Positions 15,125 through 21,893 of a stretch of DNA of 22,056 nt are shown in pieces (position 1 is the stretch's first letter; the number at the start of each line of letters is the position of its first letter). The position numbers and the translations under genes were made by a program. The notes beneath the pieces are model-generated. The model did no database searches. It saw only the letters and a program-made list of their open reading frames with translations, and was not told the DNA's origin. Origin of the DNA: CAYXZR01 sp964470025 (GTDB lineage: Bacteria; Patescibacteriota; Patescibacteriia; Buchananbacterales; UBA6539); contig CAYXZR010000013.1 in NCBI GenBank assembly GCA_964470025.1, forward strand, positions 1 through 22,056, written 5' to 3'.

Positions 15125-15176
15125 ATAGTTAGATCATAGTTGATCTTTACAACACTGTTTGAGGGAGGGTTCTACC

Positions 15177-15779
15177 ATGAACCTGAGCACCACCATCACC
15201 CACCACCCTAACGACTCCAAAGACGGCATCGTCTCTGGCATCCTCTACCTGCTGCTTTTCGTGCGGAACCTCTTCAAGTTCGCCTTCTCGGACAGCTACC
15301 GGCGTCAACAGCTGAGCAAATGGCAATCCAAAGAGGCGGATGCAGAAGCCAACCATTACTGGTCCGCCAAGGCAGCCGTCACCCAAGAAATCACCGAGCG
15401 TATCGCTCATGCCACCCTGACTGCCGACTGGCGAAGCCCAGATGGCAAAGCCGAATTTCTCCGACTCATCCAACTTGCATTCAACACCTATTTTCATGTT
15501 GATTTCCGGTACGCTTTCTACGAAGTGATCGGTGATGAGTTCACCAAAGAAGATCAGCAACACCTGAAGGATACACTTTGGACCAACGGTCCAGGAATTG
15601 AAGATCTTAAGTACGGCGACTCGGAACTCTACGGAGTTTCCTGGTGTGTCCGCATCCGCAATGCTAACATGATCGAACCTGAAATCAGCCTACCGTCCGG
15701 CACTAAGCTTTGCTTGTTCCAAGTCGGCGATGCTGACAATGTCAACTTCATCCGGCTCTACAAAGCCATCCAATCCTAA
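15177..15779 (+). CDS. Hypothetical protein, plus-strand paralogue pair member 1
   Basis: 200 residues; function not recognised. The ATG at 15177 is chosen because AGGGAGGG (15162-15169) lies 7 nt before it; an in-frame ATG at 15159 would put this RBS inside the gene. Architecture: polar start, hydrophobic helix at about 18-36 (IVSGILYLLLFVRNLF), charged helix 40-77, then a C-terminal domain with DWRSPDGKAEFL (84-95), SWCVRIRN (155-162) and LPSGTKLCLFQVG (172-184). The domain is shared with the downstream 15942 protein. Predicted membrane-anchored. The first 120 nt of coding sequence from 15181 count 57% G+C and favour C-ending codons, unlike neighbouring genes (for example 30% in 2641-2700). 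This suggests selection for high expression or foreign origin. Consensus promoter and own terminator. Confidence 0.8.
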   Translation: MNLSTTITHHPNDSKDGIVSGILYLLLFVRNLFKFAFSDSYRRQQLSKWQSKEADAEANHYWSAKAAVTQEITERIAHATLTADWRSPDGKAEFLRLIQLAFNTYFHVDFRYAFYEVIGDEFTKEDQQHLKDTLWTNGPGIEDLKYGDSELYGVSWCVRIRNANMIEPEISLPSGTKLCLFQVGDADNVNFIRLYKAIQS

Positions 15780-15812
15780 CCCTCTTACACTCTGCACATT
15801 TCCGCTCCTTTA

Positions 15813-15841
15813 CGCCACGAAGACATCTCTTCGTGGTTTTT
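15813..15841 (+). terminator. Intrinsic terminator of the 15177 gene (repeat copy 1)
   Basis: CCACGAAGA (15815-15823), loop CATC, TCTTCGTGG (15828-15836), then T-run. The 29-bp block is identical to that at 16660-16688. Confidence 0.92.
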
Positions 15842-15854
15842 CTTTACTTAAACA

Positions 15855-15883
15855 TTGACATTTTAAGGTAAATAGTGTATATT
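15855..15883 (+). promoter_or_regulatory. Near-consensus sigma-70 promoter of the 15942 gene
   Basis: TTGACA (15855-15860), 17-bp spacer, TATATT (15878-15883). Lies between the terminator of the preceding gene and the next start, giving a leader of about 50 nt and making the gene an independent unit. Confidence 0.8.
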
Positions 15884-15941
15884 ATTATATCGGCTGTATG
15901 TGCTGATACGTTCATTTCATTGGTGGAAGGTTCCAGACAGC

Positions 15942-16652
15942 ATGGAACAAATAACCCTCAAGTACGCTCCTATGGAGTTGGCCCGTCACCATTTTGGTTA
16001 TCCAGATATTGGATGCTTAGGCATTATCTTCTTTACGCTCAAACTGCTACTCTTCAAGAGTTTTCGCCTTGAGTTACAGAAAGATTACAGTGCCAAGCTT
16101 GCCGATGAAGCCGAGAAACAAAGGCTGGCTGCAATAAAGGAAGTTGAAGATGAAGCTGCAAGGCAAAAATTTGAAGCCTACCGCGCAGAGCTTCAAGCAG
16201 AGTGGGATGCTAAGGTTCAAGCTTACAGGGCAGTAGTCCAGCCACTCATAAGTAAGCACCTATACCCCGATTGGCCCGACCCTAGCGGCAAAAAAGAATT
16301 TCTTGAGGCTGTCCAAGCCGCAGGTGTTGAAATTGATACTCGCTACCTCTATCTTGCTGTTCAACATGGTGTTGATGAAATCACAGAAGATGACACTCGA
16401 TACCTTATGTCCCTCTACTTTCCTCATGGAAAAACTTTTGGTGACTTTGAGTGTCATACGAGCCACTTTGAAGAAATTGGCTGGTATATTCGCATTCGCA
16501 ACCATAAAAACCTTGAACTTTTTCCCAAACTTCCCTCAGGAATTGAGCTTTACTTATTCCAAATCGGAAATGCTGGCTCCCTGGGTGAACACAGCTTGAA
16601 TACCTTGAACTTTTTTCAAGCCTCAAAATGGCTTGTCGCTCAAGCTAACTGA
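15942..16652 (+). CDS. Hypothetical protein, plus-strand paralogue pair member 2
   Basis: 236 residues; function not recognised. The ATG at 15942 follows GGAAGG (15925-15930) by 11 nt; an in-frame ATG at 15900 lies too near the promoter. Architecture repeats that of the 15177 protein: hydrophobic helix at about 23-41 (IGCLGIIFFTLKLLLFKSF), an extended Ala/Glu/Lys-rich helix at about 42-105 likely to form a coiled coil, then the shared domain with DWPDPSGKKEF (110-120), DEITEDD, WYIRIRN (181-187) and LPSGIELYLFQIG (197-209). It probably hangs from the membrane with the C-terminal domain at the end of a stalk; orientation is unknown. It ends in TGA, showing that TGA is a stop here. Own promoter and the same terminator sequence as its paralogue. 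Base composition is closer to the genome average than that of the 15177 gene. Confidence 0.8.
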   Translation: MEQITLKYAPMELARHHFGYPDIGCLGIIFFTLKLLLFKSFRLELQKDYSAKLADEAEKQRLAAIKEVEDEAARQKFEAYRAELQAEWDAKVQAYRAVVQPLISKHLYPDWPDPSGKKEFLEAVQAAGVEIDTRYLYLAVQHGVDEITEDDTRYLMSLYFPHGKTFGDFECHTSHFEEIGWYIRIRNHKNLELFPKLPSGIELYLFQIGNAGSLGEHSLNTLNFFQASKWLVAQAN

Positions 16653-16659
16653 TCCTTAT

Positions 16660-16688
16660 CGCCACGAAGACATCTCTTCGTGGTTTTT
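16660..16688 (+). terminator. Intrinsic terminator of the 15942 gene (repeat copy 2)
   Basis: CCACGAAGA (16662-16670), CATC, TCTTCGTGG (16675-16683) and T-run. Same 29 bp as 15813-15841, including the loop. Confidence 0.92.
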
Positions 16689-16747
16689 TATATTAATTTT
16701 CTTGTACGAGCCTGAGCTATAAGCGCATCGTAGTATGAAGCAGGATA

Positions 16748-16776
16748 ATAAAAATCGCCTATTCGGCGATTTTTAT
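16748..16776. terminator. Intrinsic terminator of the helicase gene
   Basis: ATAAAAATCGCC (16748-16759) pairs perfectly with GGCGATTTTTAT (16765-16776) around a 5-nt loop. Symmetric A/T flanks allow termination on both strands. It lies 4 nt after the helicase stop (minus). Confidence 0.9.
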
Positions 16777-16780
16777 GCGT

Positions 16781-18112
16781 TTAGTATCGTTTACGTTTTC
16801 GTGATCCAGATGATCCACTTGAGCGTCGACTACCACTCTGGCGTCGGTCGCTGAAGCGAGATTTACTAAAGCCTCCTGAACCTTCTGAGCGGCTTGCACG
16901 AGAAGATCCTCCACCACTTCGTCGTCCTCGACTACCACCTGAGCTTCGGAAGTTTCTTCCTCGGCTTTTTCGTGGTGCTTCATCGTTAGATGGTTCTGCG
17001 AGCTTCGTTAGTGGAATTGATCGTTTGATAATGCTTTCGATCTTTTTTACACTACGCATTTCGTTTGGTGAGACAAAACTTACCGCATGACCTGAGGTAC
17101 CTGCACGACCAGTTCGTCCGATACGGTGTACGTAATCCTCTGCTGCCTCTGGCAAGTCAAAGTTTACTACTAATTCAATTCCTTTAACGTCGATTCCTCG
17201 TGCAGCAATATCAGTTGCTACCAGGATTCGAGTCGCGCCGCTCTTGAATGACTTAAGCGCGCGACTGCGTTGTTGTAGTGAGCGGTTTGAGTGAATCTCT
17301 GCTGCCCGATGATCAAGGTTGCGTAACTTGTGCGTAAGGTTTTTTACACCATGCTTGGTGCGACAAAACACCAATACTGAACCCTTGTACTGGGTAAGTA
17401 ATTTTTTAAGATGATTAAACTTATCCTCTCGCTTTATCACTACCATCTCTTGTTCTACTTTTTCTGCTGGAGTTCCAGCTGGAGCAACTTCGATATTTAC
17501 TGGCAGCTTCATGTGCTGCGCCACCAGCTTCATAATAGCTGGTGGCATGGTAGCTGAGAAAAGCATCGTCTGACGCTCTTTTGGTGCAGCAGATAAAATC
17601 TGAGAAATCTGTGGCGCAAAACCAATATCAAACATCAAGTCAGCTTCATCAAGCACAACAATCTTCACATCCTTGAGACTCACCTCATGCGACTGAAGCA
17701 TATCAATCAATCGTCCAGGTGTGGCAATGATAATGTGCGGCTTACGCTTTAGGCTTTTTAACTGAATATTTTTTGATTCACCACCGATAAGTACTGCGGT
17801 TCGTAAACCAATGCGCTGGCCAATACTTCGGATGCTCACGTCTACCTGACTAGCAAGCTCTCGAGTTGGAAGCACGATCAATGCTCGTCCGCCGATTTCT
17901 GCTAATCGCTGAATTGTCGGAATACCAAAAGCTAAGGTCTTTCCGGTCCCAGTCTGAGCAATGCCAACAATGTCTTTACCAGTGATTGCCACTGGGATTG
18001 ACTGCGCCTGGATAGGTGTCGGCTGTGTGATCTTAGTTGCCTTGAGAATATCCAAAATCTTTGGAGCCACACCAAGGTCTTGAAACTGTGGCTGTTTCGT
18101 ATCGTTTGTCAT
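16781..18112 (-). CDS. DEAD-box ATP-dependent RNA helicase (RhlE/DeaD-like)
   Basis: 443 residues. Unwinds RNA duplexes in ribosome assembly or mRNA decay, probably important in the cold. Seen in order: Q motif PTPIQAQSIP (31-40), motif I AQTGTGKT (52-59), Ia PTRELASQ (82-89), TPGR (131-134), II DEAD (155-158), III SAT (186-188), IV VFCRT, V ATDIAARGID, VI HRIGRTGR. After the helicase core (to about 375) comes a tail of some 60 residues almost wholly Arg, Gly and Ser (RGG- and RS-like) ending KRKRY, an RNA-binding and possibly condensate-forming extension as in RhlE/CsdA-type enzymes. Driven by a consensus promoter at 18237-18265 with a structured leader of about 120 nt, reminiscent of cold-shock mRNAs. 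Confidence 0.95.
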   Translation of the reverse strand: MTNDTKQPQFQDLGVAPKILDILKATKITQPTPIQAQSIPVAITGKDIVGIAQTGTGKTLAFGIPTIQRLAEIGGRALIVLPTRELASQVDVSIRSIGQRIGLRTAVLIGGESKNIQLKSLKRKPHIIIATPGRLIDMLQSHEVSLKDVKIVVLDEADLMFDIGFAPQISQILSAAPKERQTMLFSATMPPAIMKLVAQHMKLPVNIEVAPAGTPAEKVEQEMVVIKREDKFNHLKKLLTQYKGSVLVFCRTKHGVKNLTHKLRNLDHRAAEIHSNRSLQQRSRALKSFKSGATRILVATDIAARGIDVKGIELVVNFDLPEAAEDYVHRIGRTGRAGTSGHAVSFVSPNEMRSVKKIESIIKRSIPLTKLAEPSNDEAPRKSRGRNFRSSGGSRGRRSGGGSSRASRSEGSGGFSKSRFSDRRQSGSRRSSGSSGSRKRKRY

Positions 18113-18180
18113 ATGTTTTCTAGCTTAGTCCCGAATGCACTTTTGAAGCCAGATACTTACGACAAAAAATGATACTCGAG

Positions 18181-18225
18181 ATAGGCTGGCTTAAGCTGCC
18201 AGCTCCTATATATCGCTTATAGCGA
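18181..18225 (-). promoter_or_regulatory. Structured 5' leader of the helicase mRNA
   Basis: Two stem-loops: GCTGGC (18185-18190) with GCCAGC (18198-18203), extendable by ATAGG/CCTAT with a 2-nt bulge, and TCGCT (18213-18217) with AGCGA (18221-18225). The leader is about 120 nt long and has no strong RBS, which would suit temperature-dependent or autoregulated translation. Confidence 0.5.
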
Positions 18226-18236
18226 ATAGTGGTGCG

Positions 18237-18265
18237 AATATACCACAAAAAAATAAAAGTGTCAA
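18237..18265 (-). promoter_or_regulatory. Consensus sigma-70 promoter of the helicase
   Basis: Minus strand TTGACA (18260-18265), 17-bp spacer, TATATT (18237-18242): the same hexamers and spacing as the 15942 promoter. Confidence 0.85.
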
Positions 18266-18271
18266 TAGATA

Positions 18272-18297
18272 ACAAAAACCACCTGTTTGGTGATTTT
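18272..18297. terminator. Probable intrinsic terminator after the DUF4386-like gene
   Basis: Minus strand AAAATCACC pairs with GGTGGTTTT (one G-T) around AAACA, ending in T. It lies about 30 nt beyond the stop at 18329, just upstream of the helicase promoter. Confidence 0.65.
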
Positions 18298-18328
18298 ATA
18301 AATCATCTGCTCTCATACATCCTAGACC

Positions 18329-18862
18329 TTAATTAGTGGACTGTACTGAATTATGCCTTTTCACACCCACAAAAGTAATCCAAAACACCCATACTATCTC
18401 TCCAAATGTAAAAATTTCAATATACGATGGAATACTCCCTAATAAAAAATGGCATATAGTACCTGCCAGGTAACCAAAAGCACCTAAGTAGAGAAAATAA
18501 CCAATGGCTTTAGGAAACATTTTTGATTTTATCGCTAACATAGCCATTGGAATTAGCCATAATCCCCAAAATACCCCTGCAAGATGTATGGCGTCAGGAA
18601 TGAGAATTGCCATCATGGAGAAAGGTACTCCTAGAATTCCGAACAGAGCTAATAAAAACGCAAGGATATTATCAACCTCTTTAAACAACCGATATAAAAG
18701 CAATGCCACTGCAATTTGAAATAACTGAACAATAATTTGTCCTAGCTCTCCAAATTTAAATAAGAGCGTTCCGCTTTCTAATCCTGGTGCATACAGAAGT
18801 GCGAAGATACTAACAAGTGTCCAGATGGGATAAAGAATCCTAAGAGTAATAATAGTTTTCAT
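18329..18862 (-). CDS. DUF4386-like multi-pass membrane protein
   Basis: About 177 residues from the ATG at 18862; a TTG at 18877 in the same frame would add five residues. Five or so hydrophobic helices are visible. The segment IHLAGVFWGLWLIPMAMLAIKS and the following FPKAIGYFLYLGAFGYLAG, then FTFGEIVWVFWITFVGVK, match the remembered pattern of DUF4386 proteins (H-x-x-G-x-F-G-L-W-L-I-P, P-K-x-L-G, G-E-x-x-x-x-x-W). It is shorter than usual DUF4386 members (about 210-240), so the N-terminal helix may be lost. Role unknown. A 45-residue membrane protein is encoded 27 nt upstream, probably on the same transcript. Confidence 0.75.
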   Translation of the reverse strand: MKTIITLRILYPIWTLVSIFALLYAPGLESGTLLFKFGELGQIIVQLFQIAVALLLYRLFKEVDNILAFLLALFGILGVPFSMMAILIPDAIHLAGVFWGLWLIPMAMLAIKSKMFPKAIGYFLYLGAFGYLAGTICHFLLGSIPSYIEIFTFGEIVWVFWITFVGVKRHNSVQSTN

Positions 18863-18889
18863 TGTATTAATTTTCAAAATAATAATTTT

Positions 18890-19027
18890 TTACTTTGGGA
18901 GATTGGCTTTTGATATGAACCACAGAAAGGCTCCCAAGCAGACTAAGAGAATACCGATGCAGACTAAAAAAAATCCAAGGGCAAATGGTGATCCCCAGCC
19001 TGCAGGTGATATTATTGTTTCTAACAT
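18890..19027 (-). CDS. Small single-helix membrane protein (45 aa)
   Basis: ATG at 19027, TAA at 18890. The sequence starts MLETIISPAGWGSPF, followed by one hydrophobic helix from about residue 16 to 38 (LGFFLVCIGILLVCLGAFLWF) and a short basic end SKANLPK, as expected for a type I small membrane protein. A competing frame over the same bases (about 61 codons) reads as an unlikely mix of residues. Support comes from the promoter at 19067-19095 and from the tight downstream DUF4386-like gene. No Shine-Dalgarno is seen. Function unknown. Confidence 0.55.
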   Translation of the reverse strand: MLETIISPAGWGSPFALGFFLVCIGILLVCLGAFLWFISKANLPK

Positions 19028-19066
19028 AATTAATGTGTTTAGTAATTAGCATAAAACTTAGTATCT

Positions 19067-19095
19067 AGTATATAGTAATGACATTAGAGCAACAA
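19067..19095 (-). promoter_or_regulatory. Promoter of the small membrane protein/DUF4386 unit
   Basis: Minus strand TTGTTG (19090-19095), 17-bp spacer, TATACT (19067-19072), about 40 nt before the ATG at 19027. Confidence 0.6.
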
Positions 19096-19318
19096 GCAAT
19101 CTTTCAGCTAGTGCTCGGCTATAAATAAAATAACTTTGTGAACATACCCTACTTAATTTTGTATTTATGACAAATGATTTTGCCGCTAAAACCTTTTAAC
19201 ACACAAGTAAAGTAGGCTTACTCAAATCCATTTTTATTTTCTATTCGGATAGGAAGAAGAAAAGCATTCTGTTTTGTAAATTAAAATTAAATTGTTATAA
19301 ATAACAAAATCTCCCAAT

Positions 19319-19343
19319 AAAATCGCCTGTTTGGCGATTTTTT
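19319..19343. terminator. Intrinsic terminator downstream of the 19405 gene
   Basis: AAATCGCC (19320-19327) pairs with GGCGATTT (19333-19340) around TGTTT; T-run on plus, weaker TTTTATT on minus. Loop and stem style match 18272-18297. Confidence 0.75.
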
Positions 19344-19404
19344 GCACGGTGGTTAGTAAAGGAAAAAGATGGAAAAAATTAGAATTGTTATCTAAAATTG
19401 AATA

Positions 19405-19584
19405 TTAGTTTTTCTTTTTCAGAGCAATAACATTGATAATTGTTGACGGGATAAACCAAAGCATAATAATTATGTATGTAGATGTTGGATAATACTCTGG
19501 ATACCACCATGAAACTACGATTATCGCAATAGCAAATATTAGTGCAATGACTATATTGAGAGCAGCTATTTTTTTTGTGTTCAT
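19405..19584 (-). CDS. Small two-helix membrane protein (59 aa)
   Basis: ATG at 19584, TAA at 19405. Starts MNTKKIAALN with a basic cytoplasmic end, then two hydrophobic segments at about 8-26 (ALNIVIALIFAIAIIVVSWW) and 36-55 (TYIIIMLWFIPSTIINVIAL) separated by WYPEYYPTS, ending KKKN. This follows the positive-inside rule. It is placed after tRNA-Trp, where many bacteria carry secE, but the protein does not look like SecE (two helices, no amphipathic cytosolic helix). No family recognised and no Shine-Dalgarno, but a terminator lies about 60 nt downstream. Confidence 0.6.
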   Translation of the reverse strand: MNTKKIAALNIVIALIFAIAIIVVSWWYPEYYPTSTYIIIMLWFIPSTIINVIALKKKN

Positions 19585-19690
19585 ATTAGTTTATATATGT
19601 ATTTTCATTCAATATATCATTTTTAACAAAAACATTCTACCGTGTATTTACACTATCAAAAAATACCGCTTTAGTCAGCGATACTTTTCA

Positions 19691-19765
19691 TGGCAGGGGT
19701 GGAGGGAATCGAACCCCCGACCTCGGTTTTGGAGACCGATGTTATAGCCACTTAACTACACCCCC
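19691..19765 (-). tRNA. trpT: tRNA-Trp (anticodon CCA), CCA end encoded
   Basis: The cloverleaf reads from 19765: acceptor GGGGGTG pairs with CACCCCT; D-stem GTTA/TAAC; anticodon stem TCGGT/ACCGA with loop CTCCAAA; T-loop TTCGATT. Discriminator G then CCA at 19693-19691, so the 3' end is genomically encoded. Confidence 0.95.
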
Positions 19766-19818
19766 ATAAACTACAAATCCGAAACGCTCCTAGTGTGACG
19801 CTTCGGACTGCAGTAAAC

Positions 19819-19974
19819 TTATTTGGTTTCTTTGTGCATCACGTGCTTGCGGCAGTGTTTGCAGAATTTCTTGAGCTCTAAACGATCTTTTAGGGTTTTC
19901 TTATTCTTGTGTGAAAAATAGGTTACCCGCTTACAATCGGTACACTCAAATTTAATCATGTTATCCTGAGACAT
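19819..19974 (-). CDS. rpmG: 50S ribosomal protein L33
   Basis: 51 residues from the ATG at 19974 (MSQDNMIKFECTDCK); an upstream ATG at 20004 would abut the tRNA-Thr gene and add ten residues not found in L33. Component of the large subunit near the E site. Seen: LKKFCKHCRKHVMHKE C-terminus and two CxxC pairs (CTDC and CKHC), the zinc-binding form of L33. It lies inside a tRNA cluster, between tRNA-Thr(TGT) and tRNA-Trp, as in many bacteria where rpmG precedes secE-nusG, and is probably cut out of a joint transcript. Confidence 0.95.
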   Translation of the reverse strand: MSQDNMIKFECTDCKRVTYFSHKNKKTLKDRLELKKFCKHCRKHVMHKETK

Positions 19975-20005
19975 ACGTGTAAAATTATTTTTGGTAGATT
20001 TCAAA

Positions 20006-20081
20006 TGGAGCCAACGGTCGGACTCGAACCGACGACCGACGGTTTACAAAACCGCTGCTCTACCAACTGAGCTACGTTGGC
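20006..20081 (-). tRNA. tRNA-Thr (anticodon TGT), CCA end encoded
   Basis: Acceptor GCCAACG/CGTTGGC, anticodon loop TTTGTAA giving TGT, T-loop TTCGAGT, discriminator T, then CCA at 20008-20006. 76 nt. Confidence 0.95.
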
Positions 20082-20092
20082 TAAATTGTTAA

Positions 20093-20177
20093 TGGTGGGC
20101 CCGGAGGGATTCGAACCCCCGAAGGCTGAGCCAGCTGATTTACAGTCAGCCCCGTTTGACCGCTTCGGTACAGACCC
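20093..20177 (-). tRNA. tRNA-Tyr (anticodon GTA), CCA end encoded
   Basis: 85 nt class II tRNA with long variable arm. Acceptor GGGTCTG/CGGGCCC (two G-T pairs), anticodon loop CTGTAAA, T-loop TTCGAAT, discriminator A, then CCA. Confidence 0.95.
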
Positions 20178-20187
20178 ATAAACTTCG

Positions 20188-20262
<75 letters not shown>

Positions 20263-20307
20263 AAAAACAATAGGTAGCACCTATCCACAGCCCTGTAAAA
20301 GCATGCT

Positions 20308-21138
20308 TTAAGTGTTACCTTGGGCAATTTTCTCGATTTCTTGTCTAATTTCGGCCAATTTCTTGTTTTCAGGATCTGCCTCTTCGAGAGCATTGAACGT
20401 CTTCCATGCCAAATCTTTATTCCTTAGTATTATACTGATTTTTAGCAAAGAGTCAAGGAATTTAGGATTGTTTGGCTGAAACTCTATGGCCTTCTGATAA
20501 TTAGTCATGGCGCTCTGCTGCTTATGCTCTAATTCATAGATTCTGCCCAGATCATAGTAGATCACCGCCAGCTTACCCTTTTCTTCTCTGGTATATTCTT
20601 TACCCCGCTTTTTGCTAATCAATTTAATCAGATATCGTGCAGTTTCTCGAGCTTTCTTATAGTCGCGGTTTTCAATATAGACTTCAACTAGCCCTTCGTA
20701 AGCATCATAATTGTTTGCATCAAGACTGATAATTTCAATATATGCCTCTTCTGCTTCCTGATACTTTTCTTCATCGAGGAGCTCTTCTGCTTTTTCCAAT
20801 GCAACAGTTACTTCTTGCTTAATCTCAAATGACTTCAGTGGTTGCTTCTTCTGTACTACTTCTTGCTCCAACTGCAACATTCTTTGATACCACTGTTTCA
20901 TAATTCCTGCAGTCTTTTCACGCAGTGGCTTAGTAAAGGTATCGGCACGTTTTAATGCCTCAGTCCCCTTGCGTTGTAGGCGCTCCAAAAGAATTCTGTT
21001 ACGCACCTGATTTTCTTTTTCTTCAGGAATTGTCGTGACATTAAGTGACGCGAGTGCTGGAAATTTTTTTACAATGATTACAGCAATAGTAACTAGACTT
21101 ACAGCAATAATAATTTGTGGAATAAGATAATATAACAT
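20308..21138 (-). CDS. Membrane-anchored TPR-repeat protein
   Basis: 276 residues. N-terminal membrane helix at about 3-24 (YYLIPQIIIAVSLVTIAVIIV) followed by basic residues and a charged, probably coiled-coil stretch (40-105), so the bulk is likely cytoplasmic. From about 110 to 265 lie tetratricopeptide repeats: EEAEELLDEEKYQEAEEAYIEI-type helix pairs, then ANNYDAYEGLVEVYIENRDYKKA, then VIYYDLGRIYELEHKQQSAMTNYQKAIEFQPNN, the last being a near-canonical repeat. TPRs mediate protein-protein contact; the partner is unknown. The start is 2 nt from the tpiA stop, so it shares that operon. Similar membrane-TPR proteins are common in CPR genomes. Confidence 0.82.
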   Translation of the reverse strand: MLYYLIPQIIIAVSLVTIAVIIVKKFPALASLNVTTIPEEKENQVRNRILLERLQRKGTEALKRADTFTKPLREKTAGIMKQWYQRMLQLEQEVVQKKQPLKSFEIKQEVTVALEKAEELLDEEKYQEAEEAYIEIISLDANNYDAYEGLVEVYIENRDYKKARETARYLIKLISKKRGKEYTREEKGKLAVIYYDLGRIYELEHKQQSAMTNYQKAIEFQPNNPKFLDSLLKISIILRNKDLAWKTFNALEEADPENKKLAEIRQEIEKIAQGNT

Positions 21139-21140
21139 AT

Positions 21141-21893
21141 TTATAGATCTGATTTTGCAACTAATGCTGCAAATGTGGTTGGCTCTAAGCTACTATTGCC
21201 AACTAGCACCCCGTCAATTTCTTTGTGCTTTACAAAATGTGTAATATTTTCTTCATTTACACTACCGCCATACACTATCTGGCAATTTTTTTGTATTAAT
21301 TCACTGGGGAATATATCATATAGCGCTTGGCGAATTAATGCAACTGTAAACAACGCTTCGTCAGTTTCGATAGGTCTACCTGAACCAATAACCCATACTG
21401 GCTCATAGGCCACAATAATGCGCTGGTTGATGCCACACTTTGCGCCATCTAGGGCTTTCAGCACTTGGTTCATCACTACGTAATCAGCTGAACCAGCCTG
21501 GCGCTCTTCGAATGTCTCACCAACACAGATAATCGGTGTGATCCCATGCTCAAAACAATTGGCGACTTTGCGATGCACCATGTCATTGGTTTCTTTCAGA
21601 TTCATTCGACGCTCAGAATGCCCGACAATAGCAAAGTGGCAGCCTGCCTCTTTAATTCCTTCGGCTGAAACCTCACCAGTATATGCACCTTTGTTTTCCC
21701 AAAAACAATCTTGTGCGCCGAGTTGCACTTGTGAGCCTTTCAATATATGACTCACTCCCACGATATCTAGAAAGCTTGGACAGACTACTGTTTCTACTGA
21801 TTTATTCTTAATGTTTTTTACGCCATCAGCAAGCTTAAGCGCTTCTTGTCGCCCAAGTTTCATTTTCCAATTGCCGATAACAATTTTAGACAT
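21141..21893 (-). CDS. tpiA: Triosephosphate isomerase
   Basis: Interconverts dihydroxyacetone phosphate and glyceraldehyde 3-phosphate in glycolysis; cytosolic dimer. 250 residues, the normal size. Seen: substrate-binding NWKM (Asn8, Lys10), catalytic His92 in IVGHSERR, catalytic Glu164 in AYEPVWVIGSG (with the mobile loop 6), and phosphate-binding YGGSVNEENI and GVLVGNSSL. All active-site residues are present. Its ATG overlaps the end of the upstream membrane-protein gene by 8 bp, and the TPR gene follows after 2 nt. Confidence 0.97.
   Translation of the reverse strand: MSKIVIGNWKMKLGRQEALKLADGVKNIKNKSVETVVCPSFLDIVGVSHILKGSQVQLGAQDCFWENKGAYTGEVSAEGIKEAGCHFAIVGHSERRMNLKETNDMVHRKVANCFEHGITPIICVGETFEERQAGSADYVVMNQVLKALDGAKCGINQRIIVAYEPVWVIGSGRPIETDEALFTVALIRQALYDIFPSELIQKNCQIVYGGSVNEENITHFVKHKEIDGVLVGNSSLEPTTFAALVAKSDL

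Larger units (their letters stand above)
14853..15176. other. 324-nt divergent intergenic region with structured leader and two promoters
   Basis: Separates the minus-strand 14190 gene from the plus-strand 15177 gene. Minus side: hairpins GGCAACA/TGTTGCC next to the ATG (about 14870-14890), GTGAAA/TTTCAC (about 14892-14908) and the 47-nt hairpin at 14929-14975, plus a promoter at 15016-15044. Plus side: a promoter at 15096-15124, a hairpin at 15131-15146 and a strong RBS. No open frame of note is seen. Confidence 0.7.
19028..19404. other. Intergenic stretch, AT-rich, no gene seen
   Basis: Contains the promoter of the small membrane protein (19067-19095) and a hairpin terminator (19319-19343). 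The remaining ~220 nt show no convincing frame or RNA gene. Confidence 0.6.

Noticed and set aside
13400..16700. Integron-like gene cassette array
   Set aside because: The four stand-alone genes with hairpins look cassette-like, but there is no integrase, the hairpins do not carry attC core sites, and genes lie on both strands with their own promoters.
16759..16983. 74-codon acidic frame at the helicase end
   Set aside because: Out-of-frame reading of the Arg/Gly/Ser repeat codons of the helicase tail.
18867..19052. 61-codon frame overlapping the small membrane protein
   Set aside because: Residue mix is implausible, it runs into the next gene, and another frame over the same bases gives a clean membrane helix.
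19547..19747. Plus-strand 66-codon frame
   Set aside because: It runs antisense through the tRNA-Trp gene; its end (GWRESNPRP-like) is the known artefact of translating tRNA antisense.
20288..20312. Hairpin AAAGCATGCTTT as terminator of the TPR gene
   Set aside because: It is a loop-less palindrome that cannot fold into a usual hairpin and has only a short T-run.
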